Shown: positions 1-12,284 of the stretch, in pieces
Layout: each line of letters begins with the position of its first letter
Numbering within the stretch: the first letter of the stretch is position 1
NCBI GenBank assembly: GCA_030435675.1
Contig: CM059624.1
Span: 9,076,769-9,140,768 of the forward strand
Length of the DNA stretch: 64,000 nt
Source of the DNA: Steinernema hermaphroditum
Taxonomy: Eukaryota; Nematoda; Chromadorea; Rhabditida; Steinernematidae
Direction: 5' to 3'
The notes under the pieces: model-generated
What the model was told of the DNA's origin: nothing
The model's database searches: none
What the model saw: only the letters and a program-made list of their open reading frames with translations
Made by a program: the position numbers and the translations under genes

Positions 1-1557
1 AATACTCGAATTTACATTGGACGTCTTCCTCAACGTGCGTCGGAACAGGACGTTTACCGTTTCTTCAAAGGATACGGACGTATTCGTGAAGTGGTCATCA
101 AAAACGGTTTCGGATTTGTTGTAAGTCCTTTGCCATCTATAGCATGTTTCTGAGAGAGTTATTTCTATTCAAGGAATTCAGTGAAGTTCGCGATGCTGAA
201 GATGCGGTCTTCGATCTGAACGGAAAGGAGCTCTGTGGAGACCGCGTCGTTCTTGAATTCTCCCGCCGTCACCCCCGTGACCGTGATCGTGGCCGTTTTG
301 ACGACCGCTATTCCCGCCGTGACTCACGGTATGATTGATTACTGTTATCTACAGGAGCTAATAGTCGATTATTTAGCTACGGCCCCCCTTACCAAACTCC
401 GTATCGTCTTTTGGTTGAAAATCTGTCGACTCGGTGCTCATGGCAGGTAAGGAGTTGTTTTGAGCATTTGCATGAGTTATTGTAGCCGGACCAGCTATAT
501 TCTCAATATAGCGGATTTATCATTGAGAACTCTTGGAAACTCTATTGTGGTCATTTAAAAACATGTTCAAAAATTTATCTTTTGAGTGGTGCGTTTGATC
601 ATCCCGCCTTTGATCATTGCGACGTGGTTGTGCCCGGTGTGGTGGTTCTCGCTTGACGTTGCATCTACCTTCCTTCCGATGGTTCTTGGATATCCACGCA
701 TCGCCAATCTCTCATTTGTCCTGTCGTTCTGACGATCTGAATCTCAATGAAGTCCCCTGGTCTCTGTGAGCGGTGATGCGACACGCGATATCAGTCGACG
801 ATTACGCTCAGCGGAGTTGAGGTTCGATACGAATTCTCCACGACTTGCGATATGTCTGCGTAAATGATGAACTTTTGTTTAGGACCTGAAGGACTTTATG
901 CGTGATGCTGGAGAGGTTACCTATGCTGATGCTCATAAAATTCAAAGACGTGAAGGGTAAGTGAAAGGAAGTAAGATCTGTTATATTAACAATTTTTCAG
1001 CATCATCTGTTTTGCGACTCGCAACTCTATGGAGCGCGCTATGGACAAATTCCAAGGAAAAGACATCAATGGACGTCGTATCAAGCTGGTTGACGATTCC
1101 CGCCGCAAAAGGTGAAATTGTTAGGTGGATATCTTCTGTACTGAACTACAACAATTTTAGTCGTAGCCGTAGCCGTTCCCGTCATCGAAGCCGTTCGCAT
1201 TCGAATGACCGCCGTTCAGCTTCTCGCAGTGTTCGTGACAGCCGATCACCTAGTCAACACAAGGATCGTCGCAGCCGTACCAATTCGCGTAGTCGAAGCC
1301 GTTCGGCTTTGGGAGATCGCCGTTCTGCTTCTCGCAGTGTTCGTGACAGCCGATCACCTAGTCAACACAAGGATCGTCGCAGCCGTACCAATTCGCGTAG
1401 TCGAAGCCGTTCGCCGGCTTTGGGAGATCGCTGTTCTGCTTCTCGCAGTGTTCGGGACAGTCAGTCGCCTAGTCACCACAAGGACCGTCGTAGCCGATCT
1501 GCTTCTATGGGTTCAAAGAGTCGCGATGCGTCTCCCGAGCAAGTGAAAGCTCAGTAA
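1..1557 (+). CDS. SR splicing factor, SRSF4/5/6 type (5' end missing)
   Basis: Nuclear pre-mRNA splicing regulator with two RNA-binding domains and an arginine/serine tail. Exons: 1-120, 174-328, 377-446, 883-956, 1001-1111, 1161-1557; 268 codons are in the window and only the first one or two residues are missing. Residues 1-75 form RRM1, with RNP-like IYIGRLP and NGFGFVEF. The second domain is a pseudo-RRM carrying the family hallmark SWQDLKD, split by the intron at 447-882. The last exon encodes an RS domain built from three near-identical copies of about 108-111 bp. The 436-nt intron is by far the longest in the gene, the rest being 44-53 nt; in other animals such SR-gene introns often hold a poison exon, but none was proven here. 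The nearest worm relatives are RSP-1/RSP-2. Confidence 0.93.
1207..1518 (+). repeat. Tandem triplication inside the RS domain
   Basis: Three in-frame copies, about 1207-1314, 1315-1425 and 1426-1518, of a unit that starts GA(C/T)CGC and encodes a [20 protein letters not shown] stretch. Copies 1 and 2 are nearly identical at the DNA level, including synonymous positions; copy 3 is more diverged and truncated. This indicates recent unequal exchange and not merely RS-type amino-acid bias. Confidence 0.9.
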
Positions 1558-1744
1558 TCTTGTTTCTGTTTCGATGTTATTTGTGGGAGAACTTTAACAT
1601 ATGCCTGTTGAAAAGTCTGTTTTTATAAATGCGTTTCGAGGGTGTGTCATTTGGTCCAGAGAAAGCGATGTCATCGTTTCGTGTGCATATATGTCTCCCT
1701 GTACAATGTCGTCCTTTGCTTTCATCACTCGAAAGCTTTCAGGT

Positions 1745-3509
1745 ATGACGACAACCGAGCATATTGTGAGAACTGTGCTGGAAAACTTACGGGTTTCTGC
1801 GAACGATGTCGAGAGAGCCAACCAGCTTAAGGAGGAGGCCAATCAGTTCTTCAAAGGTGTGCGGGATAGTTGCCATTTTGAAAGCAATCCAACTCTTTCA
1901 GATCAGGCGTATGATGTAGCGATCGAGCTGTATTCATCTGCGATTGAGTTGGACCCTAAGGTTCCCGCGTATTACGGGAACAGGAGTATGGCCTACCTGA
2001 AAAAGGAGTTGTATGGAAGTGCTCTGGAGGACGCGGAAACGGCGTTGTCGTTAGACCCCAAATATATAAAAGGGTACTACAGAAAGGCGACGGCCAACAT
2101 GGCTCTTGGAAAGTACCGACTGGCGCTGAGGGATTATGAGATGGTCAAAAAGTGTTGTCCCAGTGATCAAGATGCTTTGAAAAAGTTCACAGAGTGCCAA
2201 AAGATCGTTCGGCGAATCGCGTTCGAGAAGGCCATTTCTTGTGATCACGACCACAAAAGCATTGCGGATTCCATTGATGTCGAAAAAATGGGTTTGTGAG
2301 CATATGCACAGTACTAGGTTGCTAATGTGGTTTCTCAACTGCAGTAGTCGAGAGCGATTACAAAGGACCTCACCTGGAAAATGGCGAAATTACGGTCGAC
2401 TTCATGAAGGAGCTCATCGCTACGTTCAAGGCTCAAGGCCGTTTGCATCTGAAGTATGCTTACAAGATTCTTCTTGAGATCCGGAAGTACTTCATGAAGG
2501 AGTCTACGTTGGTCGACATCGCTGTCCCAGATCGCCAGAAATTTACAATTTGCGGCGACGTACATGGGCAATTCTACGATCTTTGCAATATTTTTGATCT
2601 TAACGGACTACCTAGTGAAGAAAATCCTTATGTACGGCCTCATATATCGTTTGGTTTTCATCGATTTCTTTCAGCTCTTCAATGGGGACTTTGTTGATCG
2701 TGGATCCTTCTCTGTGGAGACGATCTTCACTCTGTTCGGGTTCAAGCTGTTGTACCCTCGCCACTTCTACATGTCGCGAGGAAACCACGAGAGCGATGTT
2801 ATGAACAAGATGTACGGCTTCGAGGGCGAGGTGAAGTCAAAGTACAACAACCAAATGGCTGAGCTCTTCACAGAGATTTTCAATTATTTGCCACTCTGTC
2901 ACGTTGTAAATCACAAAATTCTGGTGAGTAAGAGTGTGCGAATCGTTCAGTAATAGTCCGCCTAGGTGTGTCACGGAGGACTTTTTAAAAGTGAAGGAAT
3001 TACGCTCGACCAGATTCGTGGAACCAATCGTGTCAGGCAGCCTCCAGATGAGGGTATGCTTCTAGTCCCAATTTTTTAAGTGTGACTTGGCTGTTGCAGG
3101 TATCATGTGTGATCTCTTGTGGTCGGATCCACAGGATGCCAATGGACGCGCTCCCTCCAAACGTGGAGTCGGTTGCCAGTTCGGCCCCGATGTCACCGAA
3201 GATTTCTGCAGGCGGAATGGTCTCCTTTACGTAGTCAGGTAGTGTGGCTCCTTCAAAGTTCAGTGCTCAATGAACAAGTCGTTTAGAAGCCACGAAGTGA
3301 AGCCCCTTGGCTACGAGCGCCACCACAACGACAAGTGCTTTACGGTCTTTAGTGCCCCGAATTATTGCGACACTATGAGCAACAAGGGCGCCTTCATCAC
3401 CATCACCGGCGACAATATGTATCCACCGCGGTTCACAGAATTCGATGCGGTCGCGCATCCTCCTGTCCGTCCGATGGCGTACGCGAGTAGCCTCTTTGGG
3501 TTCAATTAG
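1745..3509 (+). CDS. pph-5: Serine/threonine protein phosphatase 5 (TPR-PP5)
   Basis: PPP-family phosphatase with N-terminal TPRs that dock Hsp90 and hold the catalytic site closed. Exons: 1745-1856, 1902-2291, 2345-2631, 2675-2923, 2966-3053, 3100-3238, 3287-3509; 495 aa against 499 in human PP5. Three TPR helix pairs occupy roughly residues 20-140. The catalytic domain shows every metal-binding signature: [19 protein letters not shown] and CHGG. The start was chosen because an AG acceptor at 1741-1742 is followed two bases later by the ATG, with no exon upstream, as in trans-splicing. It is only about 190 bp downstream of the SR gene on the same strand, so a shared operon is possible. Confidence 0.96.
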
Positions 3510-3815
3510 TTACACTTCTTGTTGTTGTTTTGTTGTTTGTTGACAGAGAGTGATGTGTACCAATGAATTAAATTCCTCGGAAGGAGGGTGTAGGTGTGGC
3601 GTCAAGTCGGTACACCTTCTTGGATTGGTTGCCTTCTACGATGGTCCTCGAAGGCTAGTAGCATCCGCGTGGGCGGCTCCTGTTTCCGGAGCTTCGGATG
3701 AGGTCCAGGGTCATCGAGGAGGCAACGGTGGGGCCGGTAGCACCGAATCGATAACGTATGTAGTAAAAGCGATGCGTATGTGATATATAAGGACTATTAA
3801 CTAAGGTTGGCATTC

Positions 3816-4015
3816 GAGTCAGAAAACGCCGAGTCGAGTCGGACTTTCCGAGTCGAGTCGGACTTTCCGAGTCGAGTCGGACTTTCCGAGTCGAGTCGGA
3901 CTTTCCGAGTCGAGTCAGAAAACGCCGAGTCGAGTCGGACTTTCCGAGTCGAGTCAGAAAACGCCGAGTCGAGTCGGACTTTCCGAGTCGAGTCAGAAAA
4001 CGCCGAGTCGAGTCT
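3816..4015. repeat. GAGTCGAGTC minisatellite, two interleaved unit types
   Basis: About ten tandem units built on GAGTCGAGTC. One type continues GGACTTTCC (19 bp), the other AGAAAACGCC (20 bp), and the two alternate in an A/B mosaic in the right half. Degenerate GAGTCGAG words continue to about 4340. Both strands are open across the array, so predicted proteins here are artefacts of the period. Confidence 0.9.
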
Positions 4016-4400
4016 CTGCGAGAAAAGCATACTGGCAGTCGAGTCAGGGCTCATTCGATGCGCCAGAGTCTGCTGAGCAACCGTCCGTTAATGGAATTTG
4101 GAGAAATCGCGTCAGAAACGAGAAAAAAATCGGATTACTATGATTTTGAGCATTTCCCATTGTAAACTTTTTGGCGCGTGAAATGCGCGCGCAAAATTTT
4201 CGTGGCAGGAGCCCTCTCCTTTTTTTGCGAGAGATTTTTGACGAATACAATAAAAAAACCTTCGACTTTGCCGTTTGAGTTAAGTCGGAAATTTCGGAAA
4301 TTTTCGCCGAGTCGAGCCGAGTCGTGAAGGGCCGAGTCGCGCGAAATGCCTTTGATTCACGAAATAAAGTCGTGTAAAGTCGTTGAATTATTACATCGTG

Positions 4401-4499
4401 GTAGCCGTAGCCGTTCCCGTCATCGAAGCCGTTCGCATTCGAATGACCGCCGTTCAGCTTCTCGCAGTGTTCGTGACAGTCGGTCCTAGCCACCACAAA
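4401..4499 (+). pseudogene. Duplicated fragment of the SR-gene last exon
   Basis: Bases 4401-4479 are identical, all 79 of them, to 1163-1241, the start of the last SR exon. The next 20 bases resemble the third RS repeat unit (near 1456-1480) with small indels, not the bases that follow in unit 1. The left breakpoint is two bases inside the exon. No start, splice context or long frame remains, so this is a dead copy. Confidence 0.85.
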
Positions 4500-4699
4500 A
4501 TCAATTAAGAGAGAGTCTCTCCGAAATCAAAGGGAATAGCTTATGAAGCCTCGCAACCTACGGAATCCTCTCACTATGCGGAACTTTCATACAATTGCTC
4601 CCCGGCACCCCTCATCGGAAACAACGCACATCGTCCAAAGAGCTTAAATCGTATAACAACATTCAACAACAAAGAGTTTACAACGGAAAACGAGGGTTT

Positions 4700-6942
4700 T
4701 CATCTGACGAGGGTGACCACCCATTCAAAGTGCTTGGTCTGCGGGAACATGTCGACTGGCTGGATGGTTTCCAACTTGAACGGCTCGCCTTCGTATTTCC
4801 TGGACCTCGGTCGGCATAGGTCGACGATGTTCTTGAGCGCAGCCTTAGGATCGCACGAAACGAAAATGAGCCGATTCAACTTCCCCATCTAAAAGGAAGA
4901 AGTCCTTCGAAATTTATAGAAAACGTTGTTTACCTCGCGGCAAGTAAAGATGACCCGTTCGTGCATGCCTGCGCGTGGAGGATCCAGTACACCGACGACG
5001 TTCGCTTTGTTGAGGTCGGCGCCTGGTGGAAGGGAGTAGCGAAGATCCCTGAACACGTCTTCAGCCTTGGCTGCGACGAAGCGGAATTGGTCGTCGCCGA
5101 TGCCGTTGGCCGCCGCGTTCTTCTTGGCGTCTTCGATCGCCTCCGGAATCATTTCCACACCGAGGCCATAGAATTTGCCTACGAACTTCTTGGTTTTGGT
5201 TGCGTTCTGCACACTCTTCGCGACGCAGATGCCGATGGTGCCGACCCCGCAGCATATGTCCAAGAAGACGGTGCTGTCTTTCGATTCCACAACCTAGATG
5301 GAAGAGATAAACATAGTTCCACCAACGCAGTTTACCTCGGTGATGCTTTCCGAAACGTTTGAGTCTACCGCTTCTTCCTTCTCCACCTCCTTCTTGCAGT
5401 TCTCTGAAGGCACAACTTCCATGGCCTCCGACTTATGATCATCATTGGAAGCCTCATTCGTGCTGATACCATTCGCTTCCTGGGTGAAGCCACACGCAGA
5501 GATGATTGTAGAGAAGAGAACTTCCGCTCCTCGGCTGTTTGTTTGGAAGAACGCCCCAGGGGATACCCGGAATCTCATTCCATGTAACCGCTCGTAGATG
5601 TATGTGGTTCCACCTATGTTCTCATATACCTAAACAAACGCGGTGTTAAAGAGCCATTGCATTGAAACGTGGAATTATACCGTAGGATCACTGGCATTCT
5701 TCTGCACCTGCCAGTAGACGGAAGTTATACGGAATCGCCTATCCGGATTCGTGAAGTTTCTGGGATCAAGCAGGAAGTCAACTAAACGCTGCTTCATTTG
5801 CTTTTCCAGTTCGGCGTCGTCAAAGGGAAAGACGGTAGCTATGACCATGCAATCCCCGAGGAACTCGCGGACCGTCAGCATCTTCCAACAGCCAACACGT
5901 TCGAACTCGTTGAACGTCGGGAGTCCAGATTCCTTGACAAAGTTCTCGAACGCCTTCACGATTCTCTTCATGTGGTCGGAGATGTTGTCACAGTCGTCGG
6001 TTGGCACCACGTAGTGCATGTCTGCTGCAAACCGGCCTCCCACAAATCCCACGGTGGTTTCGCCTTCGGTGTTCCTTCCGACCGTAAATTCGCATTTGTT
6101 TCGGTACGCCCTGTGAGCCGGAGAAGGAATGATCTACAAAAAAACGAAGATTCCTTTAAGATTCATGAGATGGTCGCAGAGCACCCGCTTCAAATTTCTA
6201 GCAACCGAATAGCTGTAGTGGTTCTCGATGTTCGCTTTGCCCATCTGACGGAATAGGTTACGCGTAAGGTTGGTGCAGTCGCTCTGCTTCGTTTCCAGCT
6301 GCTTTTCATAGGACATATCGGACAGTGGCGTCACGATATCCTTGGCGCTAGTGATGATCTTGGCTCTCTTTCTGTCGGACTCGTTGTCATCGTTGTTCGC
6401 GCGTTTCGTGATGTCATGCCCCTTCAGAGGTTCGGGCTCCACCAGTCTCGCAGTGATCGTCTTCTGTTTCATGATTTGGCCATCGATTAAACGCGCTGCC
6501 TTCTGAGCTTCAGCTGGAGATTGGAAGGACAAGTATGCCGTGTCGCTGAAGTGGCGCAGCTTCCTGTAGGGCATTCCGTCTAAAATTCTAAACGGTAAGG
6601 GATAGGAGAGTGTGTAGTCGATTCAAGCTACTTGTTCAGGAACGTCTTCACTTGTTTATAGCTCATGTACTTGTTCAAGTTCTGAATCTGAACTCGATCA
6701 AATGCAGCCTCGTCACAGTCCACTATCGCTTTATCTTCGGTTTTGACCTCGGCCGATTCCGCTTCCATCTTCACTTCCGTTGTTTCCACGCCCCCGGCCG
6801 ATTCGGTCTTGACTTCCGTACACTTCGCAGCCTTATCTGCTTGTTCTGCCGTATTCTCATCAGGAACTTCGGTTTTGACTTCAACAGATTTTTTCTTCAC
6901 TTCTTCAGAGACGGTGGGAACCTCACAGACGTCGTTATCCAT
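4700..6942 (-). CDS. TRMT2A: tRNA (uracil-5)-methyltransferase, TRMT2A type
   Basis: SAM-dependent enzyme making 5-methyluridine in tRNA. Exons: 6942-6632, 6587-6185, 6133-5681, 5629-5336, 5293-4934, 4888-4700; 669 aa. An acidic, Lys/Glu-rich leader is followed by an RRM at about residues 75-150 and then the RNA methyltransferase fold. The SAM site reads LDICCGVGTIGI, a DPPRAG motif follows, and the last exon holds the catalytic cysteine in FVSCDP. The start ATG lies 2 nt after a GTTGCAG acceptor at 6945-6946. The exon 2-3 junction uses a 51-nt GT-AG intron (6184-6134) that removes a short stretch other family members may keep. It sits about 300 bp downstream of ADH5 on the same strand. Confidence 0.93.
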
Positions 6943-7147
6943 ACCTGCAACGGAAGAGAAGTACATAGCCGACGGTACAAGAACGTCGCGAGTTGGAACT
7001 TCTCCCCACTAGGAACTAGCCTCTTCTATGACATCGAGGGCAGGAGAAAACTGACCCCCGGTGGGATATCCGGCACAACACAACATAAAATATTCGAATG
7101 ACCACAAAACATAGAAGAAGACGAAAGTTGCACGACAAGTGAAGAAC

Positions 7148-7155
7148 TATTTATA
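7148..7155 (-). promoter_or_regulatory. Possible TATA box for TRMT2A
   Basis: TATAAATA on the minus strand, about 205 bp upstream of the TRMT2A ATG. Its spacing suits a promoter followed by an outron that ends at the trans-splice site 6945-6946. Confidence 0.35.
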
Positions 7156-7249
7156 TCGCTCATATAAAAATTAACTAAAATACAAAATTTTTAAGTATTA
7201 TATAAGGCATGTACGAAGGAATGCACCCAATAGTGTCGGACAGCAGATC

Positions 7250-9239
<1,990 letters not shown>

Positions 9240-9678
9240 TTACTGGGAACGAGCCTTCAGGACCTTTGAGACAATCTTCTGCTCTTCAACCAGGAAAGCA
9301 CGAACGATGCGCTCACGGACGGCCTGTCCGCTGAGGCAACCTCCGTAGATACGAGACACGGTCTTCAAGCGCTTAGTCATGCGGCTCAGGGCACGAGGGC
9401 GGGCGGGGGTGATCTGAAAAGACAAGATTGAAGTCACTGTCAAAGACAAGAAGCGGCAGTCCACAGCAACAAAAAGATTCAGAAAACAAGCAAAGTAGGG
9501 CTGTAAAATAACTTACGCCGCGGAGAACTTTTCCGGTATCACCGCATCGTGGAACCTTGGCCTGCTTCTTCTTGTACAGGAAACGGAGGCGGCCACCGGG
9601 GCACTTGGAAACGCGGGTCTGGTTGGACTTGGTGTTGTAGCAAAGGCGACGGCGATAAGTAAGACGCTTGGACTGCAT
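9240..9678 (-). CDS. rpl-34: 60S ribosomal protein L34 (eL34)
   Basis: Large-subunit ribosomal protein. Exons: 9678-9517 and 9413-9240; 111 aa, the normal length. The basic start ([15 protein letters not shown]), the ITPARPRAL segment and the [18 protein letters not shown] block are family landmarks, as is the C-terminal EEQKIV region. Conserved cysteines of the zinc-binding loop are at PKC-like KCPGG and RCGDTG. The ATG lies 10 nt after a TTCAG acceptor at 9689-9690. Codons are strongly biased to C/G endings, as expected for a highly expressed gene. Confidence 0.97.
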
Positions 9679-10148
9679 CGTTAAATACCTGAATTCGAGA
9701 AAATGTCAATGGGTACTCTCCTAATCGGAGAAAACGGCGTTTGCGTGGATATCAAGCAGCAAAATAACCGCATTCGTGCAAACCAAAACACTAACACAGC
9801 TCCGACCAAAAGAAATTCATCAAGAACCCCACGCAGCGCTGTCGTCCGCTAGAAATTTTTAGGGCAAACTGGCAGCCGAACGTTGGGATCCACACGACGC
9901 AAAGCACAGTACAACGGGTCCTGGAACGCTGACCTTCAGTTTGAATTATCGCGGGAAGAGAAAATTTCACCGGTGCTCGACTCGAGGAATGCTCTTATCA
10001 CGCGTTCCCTGTATTCTTCCGCGGAGTATATGTTAGTGTGTTCAAAAAGAATTGCGCGAAAACGTGCCTTTCGGCCTTTCAAAGCAGGTTGCCGACTGCA
10101 TTCCCCAAGGGTTCGGCTTATGAGCCAGAGAAGTGAGCGGAACCTATA
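9679..10148. other. Divergent intergenic region RPL34 / CDT2
   Basis: About 470 bp between two genes that point away from each other, so both promoters should lie here. No clear TATA box or repeat was seen. Confidence 0.55.
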
Positions 10149-12132
10149 ATGAACGACTATTTGCTGCGCATTGGACGGCGCCGCTACGACTACAATCCCC
10201 ATGTTCACGGCGTCTTCTTGGATAAACTTGTTTCCGAAGAGTTTTGGGGGGTTCAGGTAGATGTCACCCATTGGGGCTTCCTAACGTTTCCTGTTTTAGC
10301 ATCAATGGACGTCATGTACGTTCCACCCCTCCGTGAGTTCGGAATATGTAGCAGTTATGGGCGACGAGGATGGAAACATTGGGATCGTGGACACCCGCAA
10401 GGCGTCGCTCTCCAGTGAATATACGGTCGATGACGACGACTTCCTTTGTCCATCATGGCTGGTAAAGAGTAAGGAAGATCTGTGTTTCTTATTGTTGTTT
10501 TCTTGTAGATTTCAGAGGCCATAATGCGGTCGTGATGGATGTGTGCTTTCTTGCGGCAGACCCGGCGAAATTCATCTCTGTTTCCGGTGACGAAACTGTG
10601 AAGGTGTGGGATCCCGAAACCTCTCGTGAACTGTTTTGTTTGAACGGACACACGAAGACCGTCAGGGGATTAGCTACGTGGCGAAACGATCCGTGTTAGT
10701 TTAGCGTGACGATTACTGTATATACATTTCCCATTTAGATACCTTTGCTACTGGTGGGCGTGATGGAGCCATTTGCCTCTGGGACATAAGAGAGCCGCCC
10801 AGCGAAGCTTGCATAACCAAAGGCCCCTCAGAAATCATCTTGGACGCTCACCTGCAAACCAATTTACACGCCGATGTTGGTAATGGTTCTTCTTCTAGTT
10901 TTATCACACTTTCACATTTTTAGGGCTACCACCAAAAACTCCTACGAGAAAGAAAGCAGTTCCTACACCGCATATGCCTAATGTAACATCGCTTGTTTAC
11001 ATCGACGATAATCTCTTAGTATCTGGATCGTCAACTGTTGAGAGGTTCGCTGTGCAACTGATTTCATTGTGTGCATCTTTGAATGTTACTATTTCAGTGG
11101 ACTTGGCGTATGGGATCTTCGTTGCACCGGGAAGATGCTGGCAAAACCACTTCGCGTTTTTAAGCTCCCCGGTTCTAAGCTTGGAAGAGGCAAAGGGATC
11201 GCTTCGCTTTGCATTGATCGGCAGCGTTTCGGACTGTATGCTGCTGCGACGGACGGGTCTGTGCACGAATATGTTCTAAGTGACTTGAAATGGAAATGTG
11301 AAGCTGATGTTTCCTCTTCACGGATGGTTGTTCCCAGAACAAACGTTAGAAGAAACCGCGCCGTTAACTCTCGTACGTTGCTGATAATAGGTGTTCGCTT
11401 TTAACTTAAAAAAAGATTCAGGTCGGGAGTTCACAGGTTGGAGCAAGAATGGATTTTATGCTCAGATCGCCGCATCTCCAATCACGGATCATATCATGTG
11501 CTCTTATGGAGACGGTATGATAAGAATTTGGGACACAAAAGAAGCTTCGCGGAGGGTGTCGCCGTCACATTCCCTCCCTGGACATAGCGGAGAGGTAGCT
11601 GTTTTTCTGTAGTCATCAACGTTGTTATCGAATTGTTAAGGTCACGTCGGTTGGATGGAGTTCCACCGGCAAGTACGTTCTCGCTATAGATGACAGGAAG
11701 CCAGTTTTATGGAAATGCTATTCCGAGAACAGCGAAGAAAAAGCTAACGAAGATGGCACAAGAAGCTGCACCGTTCAAAGACACGACAAACCCCGCTACG
11801 GGACCAGTGAATTTCTAATGGGAAGGTGTGTTTCATTTTCGTGCTTCTATTAAAGAACTGTAACATTAAGGTTACGCATTTCGCGATCGCCTCCAAGAAG
11901 CAAGAGGAAACACGCGTTTACTAGCCCGTTCAAAAGTGGAACTCGATCTCCTCGGGCCAAGATTTTGAAGTTCTCTCCGTCAAAAGCACACAGCAGCGCG
12001 CGTCGTATGCTTGCCTTCAGTTCACCAACAACCCCCAGCACGCCAGTTGCATCTCCCAAGCCAGTTAGGACGCCTAAAAGGAGTTTATTGGACTATTTCT
12101 CATCACCGAAGACGGCTAGAACGAAGTTGTAG
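10149..12132 (+). CDS. cdt-2: CDT2/DTL, WD40 substrate receptor of CRL4
   Basis: Denticleless-type adaptor that brings PCNA-bound proteins such as CDT1 to the CUL4-DDB1 ubiquitin ligase in S phase. Exons: 10149-10256, 10300-10468, 10509-10694, 10739-10879, 10924-11044, 11098-11372, 11422-11594, 11641-11825, 11871-12132; 539 aa. The WD40 propeller spans about residues 35-400, with WDXR-type boxes (LWDIRE, VWDLR) that contact DDB1. The tail is basic, Ser/Pro-rich, and ends with KRSLLDYF followed by SSPK, which looks like a PCNA-interacting box lacking the usual glutamine. Exon 6 ends at 11372 (GTACGT donor, 49-nt intron); a later donor would leave only 31 nt. FIGL-1 follows after 152 nt. Confidence 0.92.
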
Positions 12133-12284
12133 CTCCGCTAAATTTTTACCGATATGTACAGCTTATGTCATTTATACGTTGTATAAATTCTAACATCTGT
12201 GGTGGTAGTCCGACTTCACGCGTTTCCGATGCGGCTAGAGTATTTGCGTCCGATGTTGTTTGGTTCACTCATCTTTTTGTACAG

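Larger units (their letters stand above)
3510..4699. other. Intergenic stretch with tandem repeats and a gene fragment
   Basis: About 1.2 kb between PP5 and the 3' end of TRMT2A. It holds the minisatellite at about 3816-4015 and the copied SR-gene fragment at 4401-4479. Open frames at 3550-3783 and 4044-4496 show no protein family and look accidental. The part at 4080-4380 is AT-richer and otherwise featureless. Confidence 0.7.

Noticed and set aside
3816..4015. CRISPR-like array
   Set aside because: The units are contiguous 19-20-bp repeats without spacers, in nuclear eukaryotic DNA.
3797..4076. Repetitive proteins on both strands
   Set aside because: Products of the 19/20-bp minisatellite, which happens to lack stops on either strand.
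11373..11421. 31-nt intron in CDT2
   Set aside because: A GTACGT donor at 11373 gives a normal 49-nt intron and a better protein join.
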